Shown piece by piece: positions 30,833 to 30,881 of a stretch of DNA of 30,881 nt; position 1 is the first letter of the stretch; each line of letters starts with the position of its first letter. The notes beneath the pieces are model-generated. The model searched no databases and was not told the origin of the DNA. It saw nothing but the letters and a program-made list of their open reading frames with translations. Source of the stretch: an uncultured Coprococcus sp. (lineage in GTDB: Bacteria > Bacillota > Clostridia > Lachnospirales > Lachnospiraceae). Made by a program: the position numbers and the translations under genes. The stretch lies in assembly GCA_900548315.1 (NCBI GenBank), contig URJU01000006.1:1-30881 (forward strand), in the 5' to 3' direction.

Positions 30833-30881
30833 CTGTCTCTTATACACATCTCCGAGCCCACGAGACGCGTAGTAATCTCGT
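30833..30881. other. Nextera adapter read-through with i7 index
   Basis: 30833-30851 is the 19-bp mosaic end in the outgoing direction (CTGTCTCTTATACACATCT). 30852-30866 is the Nextera read-2 adapter (CCGAGCCCACGAGAC), followed by an 8-base i7 index (GCGTAGTA) and the start of the P7 sequence (ATCTCGT). None of it is genomic. Confidence 0.97.

Overview
The window looks like a chromosomal contig from a gut Clostridia species, most likely Lachnospiraceae; a Coprococcus-like genus is only a guess. The signs are moderate GC, near-universal AGGAGG-type ribosome binding sites, a sortase substrate with an SPKTGD anchor, a class III (anaerobic) ribonucleotide reductase, and small membrane and lipoprotein families typical of this group. 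Both ends carry untrimmed Nextera (Tn5) adapter: 1-14 and 30833-30881. Real genomic sequence therefore runs from about 15 to 30832. Every gene except nrdD lies on the minus strand.

Layout from low to high coordinates. 27-2380: two SGNH-type esterases, probably acting on acetylated carbohydrate, separated by a 152-bp spacer with competing stem-loops. 2605-3444: two small membrane proteins and a terminator. 3649-4760: pyridoxal/pyridoxamine kinase overlapping a TIGR04076-like protein. 4864-6918: a solitary N6-adenine DNA methylase with its own promoter. 7009-7512: a DUF2798 membrane protein whose leader carries a 76-bp insertion flanked by 17-bp direct repeats. 7798-11478: a heterodimeric ABC exporter with one degenerate ATP site. 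11784-15342: a Cys/His-rich wall-anchored surface protein, a LuxR/TPR regulator, a PAP2 phosphatase and a MIF-like tautomerase. 15586-17577: glutamine-dependent NAD synthetase. 17851-18726: purC, divergent from nrdD (19255-21450). 21567-24580: two tandem paralogous lipoproteins. 24765-27957: a small membrane protein, a split ThrE-type exporter, truA and a hexapeptide acetyltransferase. 28293-30832: a hemolysin III-like protein, an ABC-2-type permease and the cut-off end of its ATPase.

Most genes are housekeeping or transport. The most distinctive material is intergenic. Two elements of about 200 bp (15367-15560 and 28081-28283) each fold end to end into one long imperfect hairpin. A 22-bp REP-like palindrome of the GGGGACNGAGGTRCCTG type occurs in several gene-end regions. 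A tandem 56-bp hairpin repeat lies in the nrdD leader, immediately downstream of two NrdR-type boxes and a strong sigma-A promoter. I saw no phage genes, CRISPR array, tRNA, rRNA or complete restriction or defence system. No single strong candidate for a wholly new protein system stands out. The best leads are the paired lipoproteins with a repeated upstream motif, the surface protein with its adjacent LuxR regulator, and the long palindromic elements.
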